From assembly GCA_937967995.1 (NCBI GenBank), contig CALBTB010000009.1, forward strand, positions 186,001 through 250,000: a stretch of 64,000 bases of DNA, given 5' to 3'. Below are positions 48,290-58,200 of the stretch, piece by piece. Source of the stretch: an uncultured Gammaproteobacteria bacterium (GTDB taxonomy: Bacteria > Pseudomonadota > Gammaproteobacteria > UBA6429 > Thiohalophilaceae). Both the position numbers and the translations under genes were made by a program. The notes under the pieces are model-generated. The model was not told the origin of the DNA and did not search any database. It worked only from the letters and a program-made list of their open reading frames with translations. Position 1 is the first letter of the stretch. Each line of letters starts with the position of its first letter.

Positions 48290-49882
48290 CTATTGAACAA
48301 CTGGTATAACTGCTACTCCGGTAGGCGTTGTCATCGGTGTAGATGTATAAACACTGGAGGGTATCTGGTTACCCAGGTATTGCCAGATATACCGTGTTAA
48401 TGTCATCGGCTTTCCAAATTGGTCTGTATTCTGACAAAAACCACGCGTTGTATTATTTGTGGATGGTGTGTTTCCGCCAGGTGGATTGTTCGGTTCAGAG
48501 AATACTGACTTAATCATGTTTTCATAAGGCCATGGCCACAAATTGGTAGAAGTCAGTTGATCATAACCTGCCTCACCCCAGAGCGTACCGGAGACTCCAT
48601 ATTGTTTCATAACCGTTGCACCAATATCCGAGCCATCAGTTGCTGCGCCAGCCAGACCTGATGATTGGTCCGGCATGACCAGGTAAGTTAATGACACATT
48701 ATTAGTCACACTGTTTGCGCCTGCCGCCTGAATGGCGGGGTTAAAGGCATTATTGGACATCGTTGACCAGCCCGAATCATTAGCGCCTAACTGGCCGTTA
48801 TTGAAGAATAATGAATTCGTCAGAATTTTTGTTGATGCACTATCCCGATTGTAATAACCGTTTGCTGAATTACCGATCGTCAGATGGTCGAGTGTCAGAG
48901 GTCCCTGTGTACTGCCGTTAACTCGAACGGCGCCGATGTATGAAGTGCCATAAATATCCCAGGCAATCGAGTTTTCCAGTTTAATGGCTTTGGAGTTCAT
49001 TTCTTTGAGGAAAAAGCCGGCATGGTCTGCCTCATTATTTAGTGCAATTGCACCTTGAATTGTGATATCAGAAACATTTTTAGGGAAATAGACAGCACCA
49101 TACGTTGCTTCGCCGGAATTAGGTCCCTTTCTTCCATCTATCGCGATTATGTTTTGCAGTAATACGTGATGTACACCGTAACCACTGTCATTCCCATAAA
49201 CTGCAAATGCAGCTTTTGGCTGATTTGAGCTGGAATAATCAAAGCGTGCTACGCAGCGGCGAAAGATATGATTATTGGTTGTTGCGCTTGGGCCGCCAGT
49301 GTAATAACCATAACGAGCACCACCGACACCTGCGGTATCTTCCAGCAGATTATATGTGCCACCTACTGCATACCATCCGCCATATTCATCAACGTTACCT
49401 TTGCGGCGAACAATTGTCTTCATGATTTTGTTATAGCTGCCATGGATTTCGACAGTATAAGGCGGAAAGATTGAATCTTTATGGTCGAATATAAAACCTT
49501 CAACTTTTGTATAGTTGCCAGTCAGGCGGACAAAGTTCGTATTGTAATTTAATGAGCCTGAATTCTGGATTCTGACCTGAAAAGGATTTTCTGCTTTTAC
49601 CGTTGTGTAATTACCGGGAGTGCCGCTGGGGACATTGGTAATAAAGTTACTTGTTCCGGTATACAGTCCATCTCTGACGATCAAAGTATCGCCGGAACTC
49701 ATGTTACTGATACCGTTTGAAATGGTTGCCCATGGTGATCCAGAAGAGCCATCACCAAATGAATCACTACCAGAGGTAGAGACATAGTACACTGCGGCTA
49801 GCGCATATCCTGGCCCGAATAATAAAGTAATTGCTAGTAATGCGCTTTTCATAATCCTGTTCATAATTCCAGTTTGCCTCAT
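48290..49882 (-). CDS. Secreted right-handed beta-helix protein
   Basis: A 530-aa protein with an N-terminal signal peptide (about residues 1-30, ending GYALA) followed by YYVSTSGSDSFGDGSSGSPWATISNGISN, the common start of DUF1565/pectate-lyase-like beta-helix proteins. Many short coil repeats (VRLTGNYTKVEGFIFDH, LLQNIIAIDG, LENSIAWDIYG) fit a parallel beta-helix. Such folds often cleave or epimerise uronate-rich polysaccharides, so a role on this locus's EPS is plausible; no catalytic residue can be assigned with confidence. No PEP-CTERM tail. The start could also be the methionine six codons on. It lies 32 bases after the FN3 lipoprotein gene. Confidence 0.8.
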   Translation of the reverse strand: MRQTGIMNRIMKSALLAITLLFGPGYALAAVYYVSTSGSDSFGDGSSGSPWATISNGISNMSSGDTLIVRDGLYTGTSNFITNVPSGTPGNYTTVKAENPFQVRIQNSGSLNYNTNFVRLTGNYTKVEGFIFDHKDSIFPPYTVEIHGSYNKIMKTIVRRKGNVDEYGGWYAVGGTYNLLEDTAGVGGARYGYYTGGPSATTNNHIFRRCVARFDYSSSNQPKAAFAVYGNDSGYGVHHVLLQNIIAIDGRKGPNSGEATYGAVYFPKNVSDITIQGAIALNNEADHAGFFLKEMNSKAIKLENSIAWDIYGTSYIGAVRVNGSTQGPLTLDHLTIGNSANGYYNRDSASTKILTNSLFFNNGQLGANDSGWSTMSNNAFNPAIQAAGANSVTNNVSLTYLVMPDQSSGLAGAATDGSDIGATVMKQYGVSGTLWGEAGYDQLTSTNLWPWPYENMIKSVFSEPNNPPGGNTPSTNNTTRGFCQNTDQFGKPMTLTRYIWQYLGNQIPSSVYTSTPMTTPTGVAVIPVVQ

Positions 49883-49914
49883 ACTTCAAATTGTTCCCTA
49901 ATATTCAATCCTGG

Positions 49915-50412
49915 TCAGAAAGAGTGTGTTACTTCTGATGACAGGTTGGATTCAGTCCGGTTCGCATCAGCAGATGTTACTGCAAAGAAATGGTCACCAC
50001 TTGCTGTTACGTTGATACGATAAGTAGTCGTGTTTCCAACCCAAATTTTATTAGTATACACACCGCTTTGTGTTCCATGGTAGAGATAGTAACCATCAAG
50101 CGTTGCGTCTGAAACTGGGTTCCAGCTTACCTGTAAGTCAGCGTTCGACGGAGAAGGACTCGGCGAAGGCGACGGAGAAGGGCTCGGCGACGGCGATGGT
50201 GACGGACTCGGCGAAGGTGACGGCGATGGTGCAGGTGCCGGATCGGGATCCGGGGAGTTATCAGGTGGTGGATTATTATCCTGACTTGGCGTGTTGCTGA
50301 CAGAATTACTGTATTCTGTTTTACCGCCTCCGCAACCGATCATGCTGAGAAATAAAAATCCTACTAAAACGGATTTGAGAATAACTGAAATGTTCAATTC
50401 GTCCTTAATCAT
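49915..50412 (-). CDS. Lipoprotein with Ser-Pro repeat linker and FN3-like domain
   Basis: From ATG 50412 the 165-aa product begins with a lipoprotein signal (lipobox LSMIGC). Then comes a 60-residue low-complexity linker rich in Pro, Asp and (Ser-Pro) pairs, followed by an FN3-like domain of about 75 residues (LQVSWNPVSDATLDGYYLYHG, then FFAVTSADANRTESNLS). A longer start at 50469 would place a hydrophilic segment before the signal peptide and has no ribosome site. The linker suggests a surface-anchored domain held away from the membrane. It sits between two secreted beta-helix genes; binding partner unknown. Confidence 0.8.
   Translation of the reverse strand: MIKDELNISVILKSVLVGFLFLSMIGCGGGKTEYSNSVSNTPSQDNNPPPDNSPDPDPAPAPSPSPSPSPSPSPSPSPSPSPSPSPSPSNADLQVSWNPVSDATLDGYYLYHGTQSGVYTNKIWVGNTTTYRINVTASGDHFFAVTSADANRTESNLSSEVTHSF
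50150..50221 (-). repeat. Three 24-bp tandem units encoding Ser-Pro pairs
   Basis: Three imperfect 24-bp units (50150-50173, 50174-50197, 50198-50221) differ at a few wobble positions and encode four Ser-Pro pairs each. Such DNA can expand or contract by slippage in frame, changing linker length. Confidence 0.75.
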
Positions 50413-50625
50413 ATTGGCCGAGCCACCTACTCTGAAAATTATCACGGACCAAAATCTGGTCAGTTCCATTACAAATGATTATTTCGTATAACTTTCAGAA
50501 ATTCATAGGTTTAATGCCTGAATTGTGCAGGCATTCACATTCCAGAGCGAAAAAAATAATAACTATATATTTGATAATGTTAATGTTTAGAAGGGTGTCA
50601 CAAAGACAATTTGAACGGTGACCGG

Positions 50626-51918
50626 TCAGGGTTTTCTTTCATAGGCACCGATGTCGGTGCGCTTACCGAGGGGTCTGGGGCGACCAAGTATATCAGTTGT
50701 TACCTTATCGAGGTCCATCCCCGAGTCAATTGCAGGACTGGAAGGGGAGAGCTCAAAATCCAGGTTATATTCGTCTGGTTGGCTGTTAGCAAACAAACTG
50801 GACATATCAGTCACTGATTTCGAGTGCTTATCGAGGCTGGGATGACGTGCTTGCCATTCCTGTAATGATATACAGCACTGGCCGTCTGTTGTCTGAATGC
50901 GAGTGACTATATTGAAGTCGCTGAAAAGTCCTTTCATGCTGTCTGAGTTAACGGCAAAACTGTCATGCGTACCCAGATGGAGAATGATATTGTTGATCAC
51001 ATAATTCCCTGTGCTTTCGTTTTTTATCCGCAGGCCATGATAGGAAGTAGGGGGCATAATGATAGTATTATTCAAAATATAATTGTTTATAGAACCATGT
51101 GCCCCATCTTCCTGAAACAGCGCGATGCCATGTGTTTTATTATTAAACACCAGGTTATTTCGAACGACAGAATTAATCACGCCGTCCATGTTAATTGCGG
51201 CGCTACCGGCAAAGCCGTTTCCAATTATTAAATTATTTTCAATGATTGCGTTGGAAATGATGCCATCACCACCGAGTCTGGCATCGCCATTCATATGTAC
51301 CCCGGCATAGGGGTTTTGATGAAGGAAATTATTGCGTACGATCGGGTAATCACTGCTGTTTGCAATATAGACGCCGTGTTGTTCGATAGTATTGGTGACC
51401 TCGTTATCCTGGATGGTGACATGATCCGCAAAAGATGCGGAGATACCGACAAAGCCGGCGTGTTTGACCAGGTTGTTCTGGACTAAAATATTTTTAATGC
51501 GACTGCTTTCCGTGCCGGAAATCCTGATGCCTCTTTCCAGTTGACCGCGTCGTCCATCTGCCAGGACTTTAAAGCCATTAATTACAATGTTATCCGCTTC
51601 TATGTGAATGCTTGCAAATCTTCCGTCCAGATGCATGGAACCGAAAATCAGTGCTTTCTGTTTTGTTTGCGATTTTATGGTGATGGGCGCCTGAGATGAA
51701 CCGGATCGAGAAACAACAAATGGTTCATATTTTCCTGGCAGCACGATGATGGTATCGCCTGGTTGAATGTTACCATCATCCAGTGCATCCTGGATTGAGC
51801 TGAAGACGTTTTTCTTTTTATCGACGTTGTAGCTGTCGACAGTGATGGTTTTGGCATTAGCAGTTAACGAAATAACTGTAACAATTGTCGCTATGAATAA
51901 ATTCCATTTTGTTTTCAT
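50626..51918 (-). CDS. Secreted right-handed beta-helix protein (NosD/PL6-like repeats)
   Basis: A 430-aa exported protein: signal peptide about 1-22 (VTVISLTANA), then a DUF1565-like start (FSSIQDALDDGNIQPGDTIIVLPGKYEPFVV). A series of parallel beta-helix coils follows (IKNILVQNNLVKHAGFVGISA, DHVTIQDNEVTNTIEQHGVYI, SVVRNNLVFNNKTHGIALF). The end, SPAIDSGMDLDKVTTDILGRPRPLGKRTDIGAYE, is a common C-cap in secreted beta-helix proteins. Probably acts on or binds polysaccharide. It begins 17 bases after galE stops, so they likely share a transcript; next in the same direction is the FN3 lipoprotein. Confidence 0.85.
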   Translation of the reverse strand: MKTKWNLFIATIVTVISLTANAKTITVDSYNVDKKKNVFSSIQDALDDGNIQPGDTIIVLPGKYEPFVVSRSGSSQAPITIKSQTKQKALIFGSMHLDGRFASIHIEADNIVINGFKVLADGRRGQLERGIRISGTESSRIKNILVQNNLVKHAGFVGISASFADHVTIQDNEVTNTIEQHGVYIANSSDYPIVRNNFLHQNPYAGVHMNGDARLGGDGIISNAIIENNLIIGNGFAGSAAINMDGVINSVVRNNLVFNNKTHGIALFQEDGAHGSINNYILNNTIIMPPTSYHGLRIKNESTGNYVINNIILHLGTHDSFAVNSDSMKGLFSDFNIVTRIQTTDGQCCISLQEWQARHPSLDKHSKSVTDMSSLFANSQPDEYNLDFELSPSSPAIDSGMDLDKVTTDILGRPRPLGKRTDIGAYERKP

Positions 51919-51935
51919 AATTAGCCCTGTCAGTT

Positions 51936-52937
51936 TTATACAAATCCTTCCGGGTTATTAAGCAGTTTTTCTTCCCATTGGATGGATGTTTTTACAATGG
52001 TTTCAAGATCATCGTAATGTGGTGACCAGTCCAGTGTGTCACGTATTTTGTCGGATATGGCGATTAACGAAGGTGGATCGCCTGCGCGTCTTGGTTCTTC
52101 TTTTATGTCGAGTTTTTTGCCGCTAACCTTTTCGACCATATCGAGCACTTCACGAACACTGTAACCATGCCCATAACCAACATTCATAACAGTTGATTTG
52201 CCACCGTTACGCAGGTAGTCAAGCGCTTTTAGATGGGCGTTTGCCAGGTCTTCGACATGTATGAAATCACGTACACCGGTGCCATCATGGGTTTCGTAAT
52301 CCGTTCCAAATATACTGATGGAAGGCCGCTTGCCAACGGCTACTTCAGCGGCGACTTTGATCAATAAAGTGGCTTTCGGTGTAGCCTGACCAATTCGACA
52401 TTCGGGATCTGAACCGGCAACATTGAAATATCTTAATGCAACATAATTTAAATCGGATGCAACACTTAAATCACGCAGCATCCATTCCGTCATCAGTTTT
52501 GACGTTCCATAAGGATTGATCGGTGCAGTGGGGGTGTCTTCACTGGCGGTACCGGATTCCGGTAATCCATAAACGGCGGCCGTGGATGAAAATATGAAGT
52601 TTTTAACACCGTGTTTCTGACATTGTTCAAGCAGGTTGCGTGTACTGCAGGTGTTGTTCCAGTAATATTTAAGAGGATTGGTTACCGATTCAGGAACGAT
52701 AGTATGTGCTGCAAAGTGTATGACAGTATCAACGTTGTGTTCCTGCAGTAACTGTCCAACCAGCTCACTATCGCCTGTGTCACCTTGCACAAAGTCGCCG
52801 AATAACACTGCGTCTTTAAACCCGGTTGAGAGATTATCCAGCGTGACGGTTTTTTCTCCGGCTTCCCCCAGTTGGCGTAATGTATGACTGCCAATATAAC
52901 CGGCACCACCGGTCACTAGAATTTTTTTTGCTGACAT
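51936..52937 (-). CDS. galE: UDP-glucose 4-epimerase
   Basis: Interconverts UDP-glucose and UDP-galactose. The 333-aa SDR enzyme has the N-terminal nucleotide motif TGGAGYIGSHT, FAAHTIVPESVTNPLKYY, the catalytic Ser in SSTAAVYG and Tyr-x3-Lys in YGTSK. DFIHVEDLANAHLKAL and NVGYGHGYSVREV are further GalE motifs. It supplies UDP-Gal for the EPS. It appears to be the first gene of a minus-strand run with the beta-helix and lipoprotein genes, and lies 143 bases from the next minus-strand gene. Confidence 0.93.
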   Translation of the reverse strand: MSAKKILVTGGAGYIGSHTLRQLGEAGEKTVTLDNLSTGFKDAVLFGDFVQGDTGDSELVGQLLQEHNVDTVIHFAAHTIVPESVTNPLKYYWNNTCSTRNLLEQCQKHGVKNFIFSSTAAVYGLPESGTASEDTPTAPINPYGTSKLMTEWMLRDLSVASDLNYVALRYFNVAGSDPECRIGQATPKATLLIKVAAEVAVGKRPSISIFGTDYETHDGTGVRDFIHVEDLANAHLKALDYLRNGGKSTVMNVGYGHGYSVREVLDMVEKVSGKKLDIKEEPRRAGDPPSLIAISDKIRDTLDWSPHYDDLETIVKTSIQWEEKLLNNPEGFV

Positions 52938-53032
52938 GAATTGTAAATCCGCTTATTAGTCGTGTACGAAGAGATGCTGTTGTTTTAATTCGGCTAGTCT
53001 ACCGTAAAAGGCAGATAAAAAGTTACACAAAT

Positions 53033-53056
53033 AAAAAAGGGCGGTCTTTGCCGCCC
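53033..53056 (-). terminator. Rho-independent terminator for the small membrane protein gene
   Basis: On the minus strand GGGCGG pairs with CCGCCC around a 6-base loop and is followed by TTTTTTAT, directly downstream of the stop at 53081. This separates the gene from galE. Confidence 0.85.
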
Positions 53057-53080
53057 TTGTCTGAAGTAGATTTCAAATAA

Positions 53081-53593
53081 TCAGGGAAATGCCGGGATCT
53101 GCGGATCAATGCCTTTGATATCGGCTTCCGGATGATGTCCGCGGACCAGCCGCGTGATTTCGTCGATACGTTTAAAGGGGACATCCACCATGTATAAAAT
53201 TCGTCCAGCATCGATTTCCTGCTGAAAACGGGTCAAACGCGTGTTTCTGACGTTAACCGCGACCATGGTTGAGGCAAAGGCGCCCAGAAAGGCTCCACCG
53301 ACAGTTAATGAGGCGACGGACCAGACTTCCAGGCCTGGCACAATCATGTTCATCAATACGGCTATGGTGCTGAGGATCAGGCCGGTCAGGCCACCGATGA
53401 TCAGGCCCAGTTGCAGGCCGTGAATGATATCGGATTTTTGTCGAAGATCGGCTTCCGGTAAGTCATCCAGATCAGTGCCGTCCCGGGCAATGACATGTTG
53501 ATGTTTTTCCTCGACTTTAGCCAGCAGGAGCTCGCTGTGGACTACTTTCGCACTTTGGATATCAGGGAGAAGGAAATACAACCGCCGTCTCAT
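53081..53593 (-). CDS. DUF1269-like membrane protein of unknown function
   Basis: A 170-aa protein with two hydrophobic segments near residues 70-125 (LQLGLIIGGLTGLILSTIAVLMNMIVPG, then VASLTVGGAFLGAFASTMVAV), flanked by soluble ends. It resembles the DUF1269 group of small membrane proteins with Gly-rich helices. The start at 53593 (MRRRLYFLLPDIQSA) has a perfect AGGAGG seven bases upstream; a longer reading frame start at 53641 is unsupported. Function unknown. Confidence 0.8.
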   Translation of the reverse strand: MRRRLYFLLPDIQSAKVVHSELLLAKVEEKHQHVIARDGTDLDDLPEADLRQKSDIIHGLQLGLIIGGLTGLILSTIAVLMNMIVPGLEVWSVASLTVGGAFLGAFASTMVAVNVRNTRLTRFQQEIDAGRILYMVDVPFKRIDEITRLVRGHHPEADIKGIDPQIPAFP

Positions 53594-53772
53594 ACTACAC
53601 CTCCTTAGATGTCGTGGTGAAGAATGGTGCGTTGTTGCCATTCACAACGAGTATAGACAACCTGGCAGTCCATGTGTTCACAAAATAACCATTAATTCTT
53701 TAGGTGAATATCTCAACTGGGTTAAGACGAAACCGGCCTAAGTCGTTATCATACGCGGGGTTTTTCAGGAGC

Positions 53773-55203
53773 ATGCCAGTGCGGTTTCTACCGATTTTCA
53801 TGAACATTCGAGACCGCCATTGTGTGGTGATAGGCGGTGGCCAGATTGCGGCCAGAAAGGTCTATTTATTGCACCGGGCGGGGGGCAAAGTCACGGTCAT
53901 CTCACCGGTTTTGTGTGATGAGCTGCAACGCTGGGCGGATAGCGCTGATCTGACCCACATCGCACGGGAATACCAGCCCGACGACCTGCAGGGTGCACAG
54001 ATTGTCATTGCAGCGACAGACCGCCCTGAGGTGAATGAGGCGGTGTCTGAGCAGGCACAGGCACAGGGTATACCGGTGAACGTCGTCGATAATCAGGCGC
54101 TGTGCAGCTTCATCATGCCGTCTATCATCGACCGGACTCCGGTACAGATTGCCATCTCGACCGGGGGTGCCTCACCCGTCCTGGCCAGGCTGTTGCGGGC
54201 CAGACTCGAGACCTTTATTCCGGCTGCCTATGGCCGGTTGGCGCAATTACTGGAGCGCTACAGGGAGCGGGTCAAGCAACGGTTTAACAATAATACGGAC
54301 GAGACACGGCGCTTCTGGGAGCGAATCCTGGAGGGGCCGATTGCCGATATGCTGATCGCCGGCAAGGACAGGGAGGCCGAGCAGGGACTGACCGAGGCCA
54401 TTGAGACGGCACAACCGGTCGAACATCATGGTGAGGTTTACCTGGTCGGGGCAGGTCCGGGCGATCCTGACTTATTGACCTTTCGTGCCCTGCGCCTGAT
54501 GCAACAGGCGGACGTGGTGGTCTATGACCGGCTGGTTTCAGCACCGATTCTGGACCTGGTACGGCGTGATGCGGAGTTTATCTATGCCGGCAAGGAAAAA
54601 GACCGGCACACGCTGCCACAGGAAAGCATCAATGCCTTGCTGGTGCGACTGGCCAAAGAAGGCAAGAAAGTGCTGCGTCTTAAGGGCGGTGATCCGTTTA
54701 TTTTTGGCCGTGGTGGTGAAGAGATCGAGACACTCATGCAGGAAGGCATTCCGTTTCAGGTGGTGCCGGGTATTACTGCAGCCGCAGGGTGTTCATCCTA
54801 TGCCGGTATTCCACTAACACACCGGGATTATGTGCAGTCCTGTATGTTTGTTACCGGTCATCTTAAGGATGGCAGTTTTAATCTGAACTGGGACGCCATT
54901 GCGCAACCGAACCAGACGGTCGTGTTTTACATGGGACTGCATACGATCGGCGCCCTGTGTGAACATTTGATCAAACACGGTCTGGATAAATCGACACCGG
55001 CTGCACTGGTCGAACAGGGGACCACACAAAATCAGCGCGTCCACATCGGTGATCTGACAACATTACCTGATCTGGTTGTAAAAAATGATGTCAAACCCCC
55101 CACGCTTATCATCGTTGGCCACGTGGTCGAGTTACACGAGAAGCTGAAATGGTTTGAACCCGCCGGTGAAGCGACGCGTCAGTATCCCACCGCCGGCAAA
55201 TAA
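53773..55203 (+). CDS. cysG: Siroheme synthase (precorrin-2 dehydrogenase/ferrochelatase + uroporphyrinogen-III methyltransferase)
   Basis: A fused enzyme making siroheme from uroporphyrinogen III. The N-terminal dehydrogenase/chelatase domain has the NAD-binding motif VVIGGGQIAARKV; the central dimerisation part follows; the C-terminal SUMT half has VYLVGAGPGDPDLLTFRAL, LRLKGGDPFIFGRGGEE and PGITAAAGCSSYAGIPLTHRDY. From ATG 53773 (CAGGAG site) the length is 476 aa, like E. coli CysG. An upstream in-frame start adds an unusual 23 residues. Siroheme serves sulfite and nitrite reductases. Its 3' end meets the convergent RND gene five bases away. Confidence 0.95.
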   Translation: MPVRFLPIFMNIRDRHCVVIGGGQIAARKVYLLHRAGGKVTVISPVLCDELQRWADSADLTHIAREYQPDDLQGAQIVIAATDRPEVNEAVSEQAQAQGIPVNVVDNQALCSFIMPSIIDRTPVQIAISTGGASPVLARLLRARLETFIPAAYGRLAQLLERYRERVKQRFNNNTDETRRFWERILEGPIADMLIAGKDREAEQGLTEAIETAQPVEHHGEVYLVGAGPGDPDLLTFRALRLMQQADVVVYDRLVSAPILDLVRRDAEFIYAGKEKDRHTLPQESINALLVRLAKEGKKVLRLKGGDPFIFGRGGEEIETLMQEGIPFQVVPGITAAAGCSSYAGIPLTHRDYVQSCMFVTGHLKDGSFNLNWDAIAQPNQTVVFYMGLHTIGALCEHLIKHGLDKSTPAALVEQGTTQNQRVHIGDLTTLPDLVVKNDVKPPTLIIVGHVVELHEKLKWFEPAGEATRQYPTAGK

Positions 55204-55208
55204 TTAAA

Positions 55209-58200
55209 TCAGATACGAACTTGCTGCCGTGCCTGATGCACGAGATGGTAAACCGTGGGGACCAGTGCCAGCGAGACCAGCATCGAAAAAGACAGGCCCC
55301 AGACAATCACCAGTGCTAACGGCTGCAACATTTCCGACCCCCGTCCAATACCCAGTGCCAGGGGTAACATACCGGCGACGGTTGTCAGTGTCGTCATCAG
55401 AATAGGTCGTAGGCGTAACTGCGCCGCGTGAATAATGGCATCACGCAGTGACGAATTGTGTTCCCGTTCGATTTCAATTTGTTCTACCAGCACGATGGCA
55501 TTATTAACAACAATCCCCGCCAGCATAATCATGCCAAGCCAGACGGGGATGGTCACAGCCAGGGATTTGAAATCCGGAAACGACTGTCGATCACCCACGA
55601 TCCAGTTGTAAAGATGAACAATCCAGTCAGGCAGTCCGTAGGCAAAAATGCCGATCACCACACCGATAGAAGCAAACATCACACTAAACATAATAATGAG
55701 TGGGTTGAGTAATGATTCGTACTGAATGGCCATGACAACGAACACAAGAAAGACTGCAAGCAGTAACAGGCTGATGACGAGGGTTTCACCTTCCTGCATG
55801 GTCTTGCTTAAGCCACCATCATATAAACTGTACCCCTCCGGCAGCGGTAAATCCTCAAGCTGTGCATTGATGTTTTCCATTACCGTCCCCAGACTGGCAT
55901 CCGGTAACAACGAGGCGCTCACTTCGACAATGCGACGCTGGTTGTCACGCATGATGGCAGAGGGGGCAACCGCCAGACGAATTTGTGCCACATCACCCAG
56001 GCGCACGGGTTGTCCATTGCGTATGCCAACCACGACAAGTGCCAGGTCATCCGGATCATTGATGGATGATGGCGGCAGACGCAGTCGAATATCAAACTGT
56101 CGATCACCCTCGAGGAATTCTGATATCACCATCCCTTCCAGGGCGACACGAATTGCCGTCCCGATTTCTTTTACAGACATTCCCAGGTCGACGGCACGTT
56201 CGCGGTTAATTGTGACATTGAGTTCTTCACGTAGTTCTTCATAGGTTTGTTCGAGATTGCGCAGGCCGCGTACGGTTTTGAGTTGATCGACAATGTCATT
56301 ACCGATGCCGGTCAGTGTATCGAGGTCAGGGCCCTGTACCCGAATACTGATGTCGTCATCACCATGACTCAGACGCAGTCCACGCACACCGCGGGATCGT
56401 AATCGTACCGAGTATCCGGCCAGTTCCATCTTGTTAATACTGCGGCGAACTTTTCGTATCCAGTTTTCGCTGCTGTAACCGGGCAACAGTTGAATATAGA
56501 TGCTGGCGGTATTGCTGGATAGCCGTTCGGTGCGTCCAAAAATAAATACACCGGACGTGGTGAACACGGTATCGACTTCGGGTTGTGAGCGAATCAGCCT
56601 CTCGATTTTCAGGACAGTGTTATCCAGTTCGTTAAACTGCGTACCGGGGTCGGCCTTGATGCGCACATGAATCTGTCCCTCATCGACAGACGGTATGACG
56701 CTTTTGTTGGTCGTGGTGGTAAAGAAAATTACCGGTAACAAAATGAGCGCGCTAAAAGTCAGTAGTAACGGTAAAGGGCGCTCCATGGTGCGCAGCAGAA
56801 AGCGCTTCAGTTGTTGCTGTAGCAATGCGACAATCCTGTCGACATGTGATCGAAATCGATCAGTGGCAGAACGATTTGACTGCTTGTGATCGATGACCCG
56901 TGTGGCGTAACTGGGCACCAGTGTTAATGAGACGATTAATGCCGCGGCGATTGCCGAGCTCAGTGTATATATCAATTCTGAATAAAGCAGGCCAATGAGT
57001 CCGGTGATAAACAGGAACGGCAGTATCGCCACCAGGTTGGTGCTGGCCGAGGCAACAACGGCGCTGTTGATTTCTTTGGCAGCGTTAACACCCGCCTCAA
57101 ACGGTTGTTCACCCTGTCGCTGATGGCGGGTAATGTTCTCCAGCATTATAATCGTACTGTCAATCAGCAGTCCGACACCCAGTGCGAGTCCGCCCAGGGT
57201 CATGATGTTCAATGTTAAATCGCCAAGGATCATCAGGATGAACGTGACCAGAATGGCCAGCGGAATGGCCATACCGATAATCAACGGGCGTCGAACATTG
57301 CCCAGGAAAACATACACGACCAGCATGGCCAGTATGGCACCTGATATCGCCGCGGTAGAGGCATTGCGCAGGGCATGTCGTACAAACGTCGACTGGTCGC
57401 TGACGCGCGCCACTTTTATATCTGGTGGAATCAGTTTTTGTTGTTGCAACCAGTTCAATCTTTCAGTGACAGCATCCACGACTGCAACGGTATTCGCCTG
57501 TGGTTGTTTTTGAATAGACAGTTTTATGGCTGCATCGCCGTTCAGTCTGACCCGCATGCGTTCGTCTTCATGCAGATCCAGCACCTGTGCGACATCACCA
57601 AGTCGCAAATACTCTTTGGTTTGCGGGCTGACAATACCGATGGGCAGTTGTCGAATGGCGGTGACAGAATCAAAGCGCCCCTGGGTGCGAGTGGAGATTT
57701 CCTGTCCGCTGGTCTGAATACGTCCGCCTGGAATTTCCAGGTTTTCGGATTGAATACGGGTAATGAGGTCAGACAGGCTCATATCAAAACTGGCCAGCCT
57801 TTCCTGATCGAGGTTTATCTGAATCTCGCGCCGGTTACCACCACCAATTTCTGCAGAAGCCACACCGGGTAAATTGATAAACCAGCGGCTGAAATCATAA
57901 TCGACCCATTCGCGCAGTTTTACGGGATCCATCCTGCTTGAACTGATGGCAAGTTCCAGCACGGCGATCTGTGACGGATCACGCTTATATATAGTGGGAG
58001 GATCTATGGTGTCTGGAAGAAATCGTTTGGCACGATCCAGCCGCGTACTCGCATCGCGTAACGCAAGGTCTATATCAGCGCCATAGGGAAAACTGATATC
58101 AACCCGGCTTTGACCTTCCAGGGTGCTGGATTGCACGGCAATTGCACCTTCCGTGATGGCCAGTTGTTCTTCCAGCTGACGGGTAACCTGATCTTCCATG

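Noticed and set aside
50070..50491. Plus-strand reading frames over the Ser-Pro repeat
   Set aside because: They are antisense to the lipoprotein and result from its repetitive base composition.
53704..53772. N-terminal extension of cysG
   Set aside because: The extra 23 residues are Arg-rich and not part of the family; CAGGAG lies before ATG 53773.
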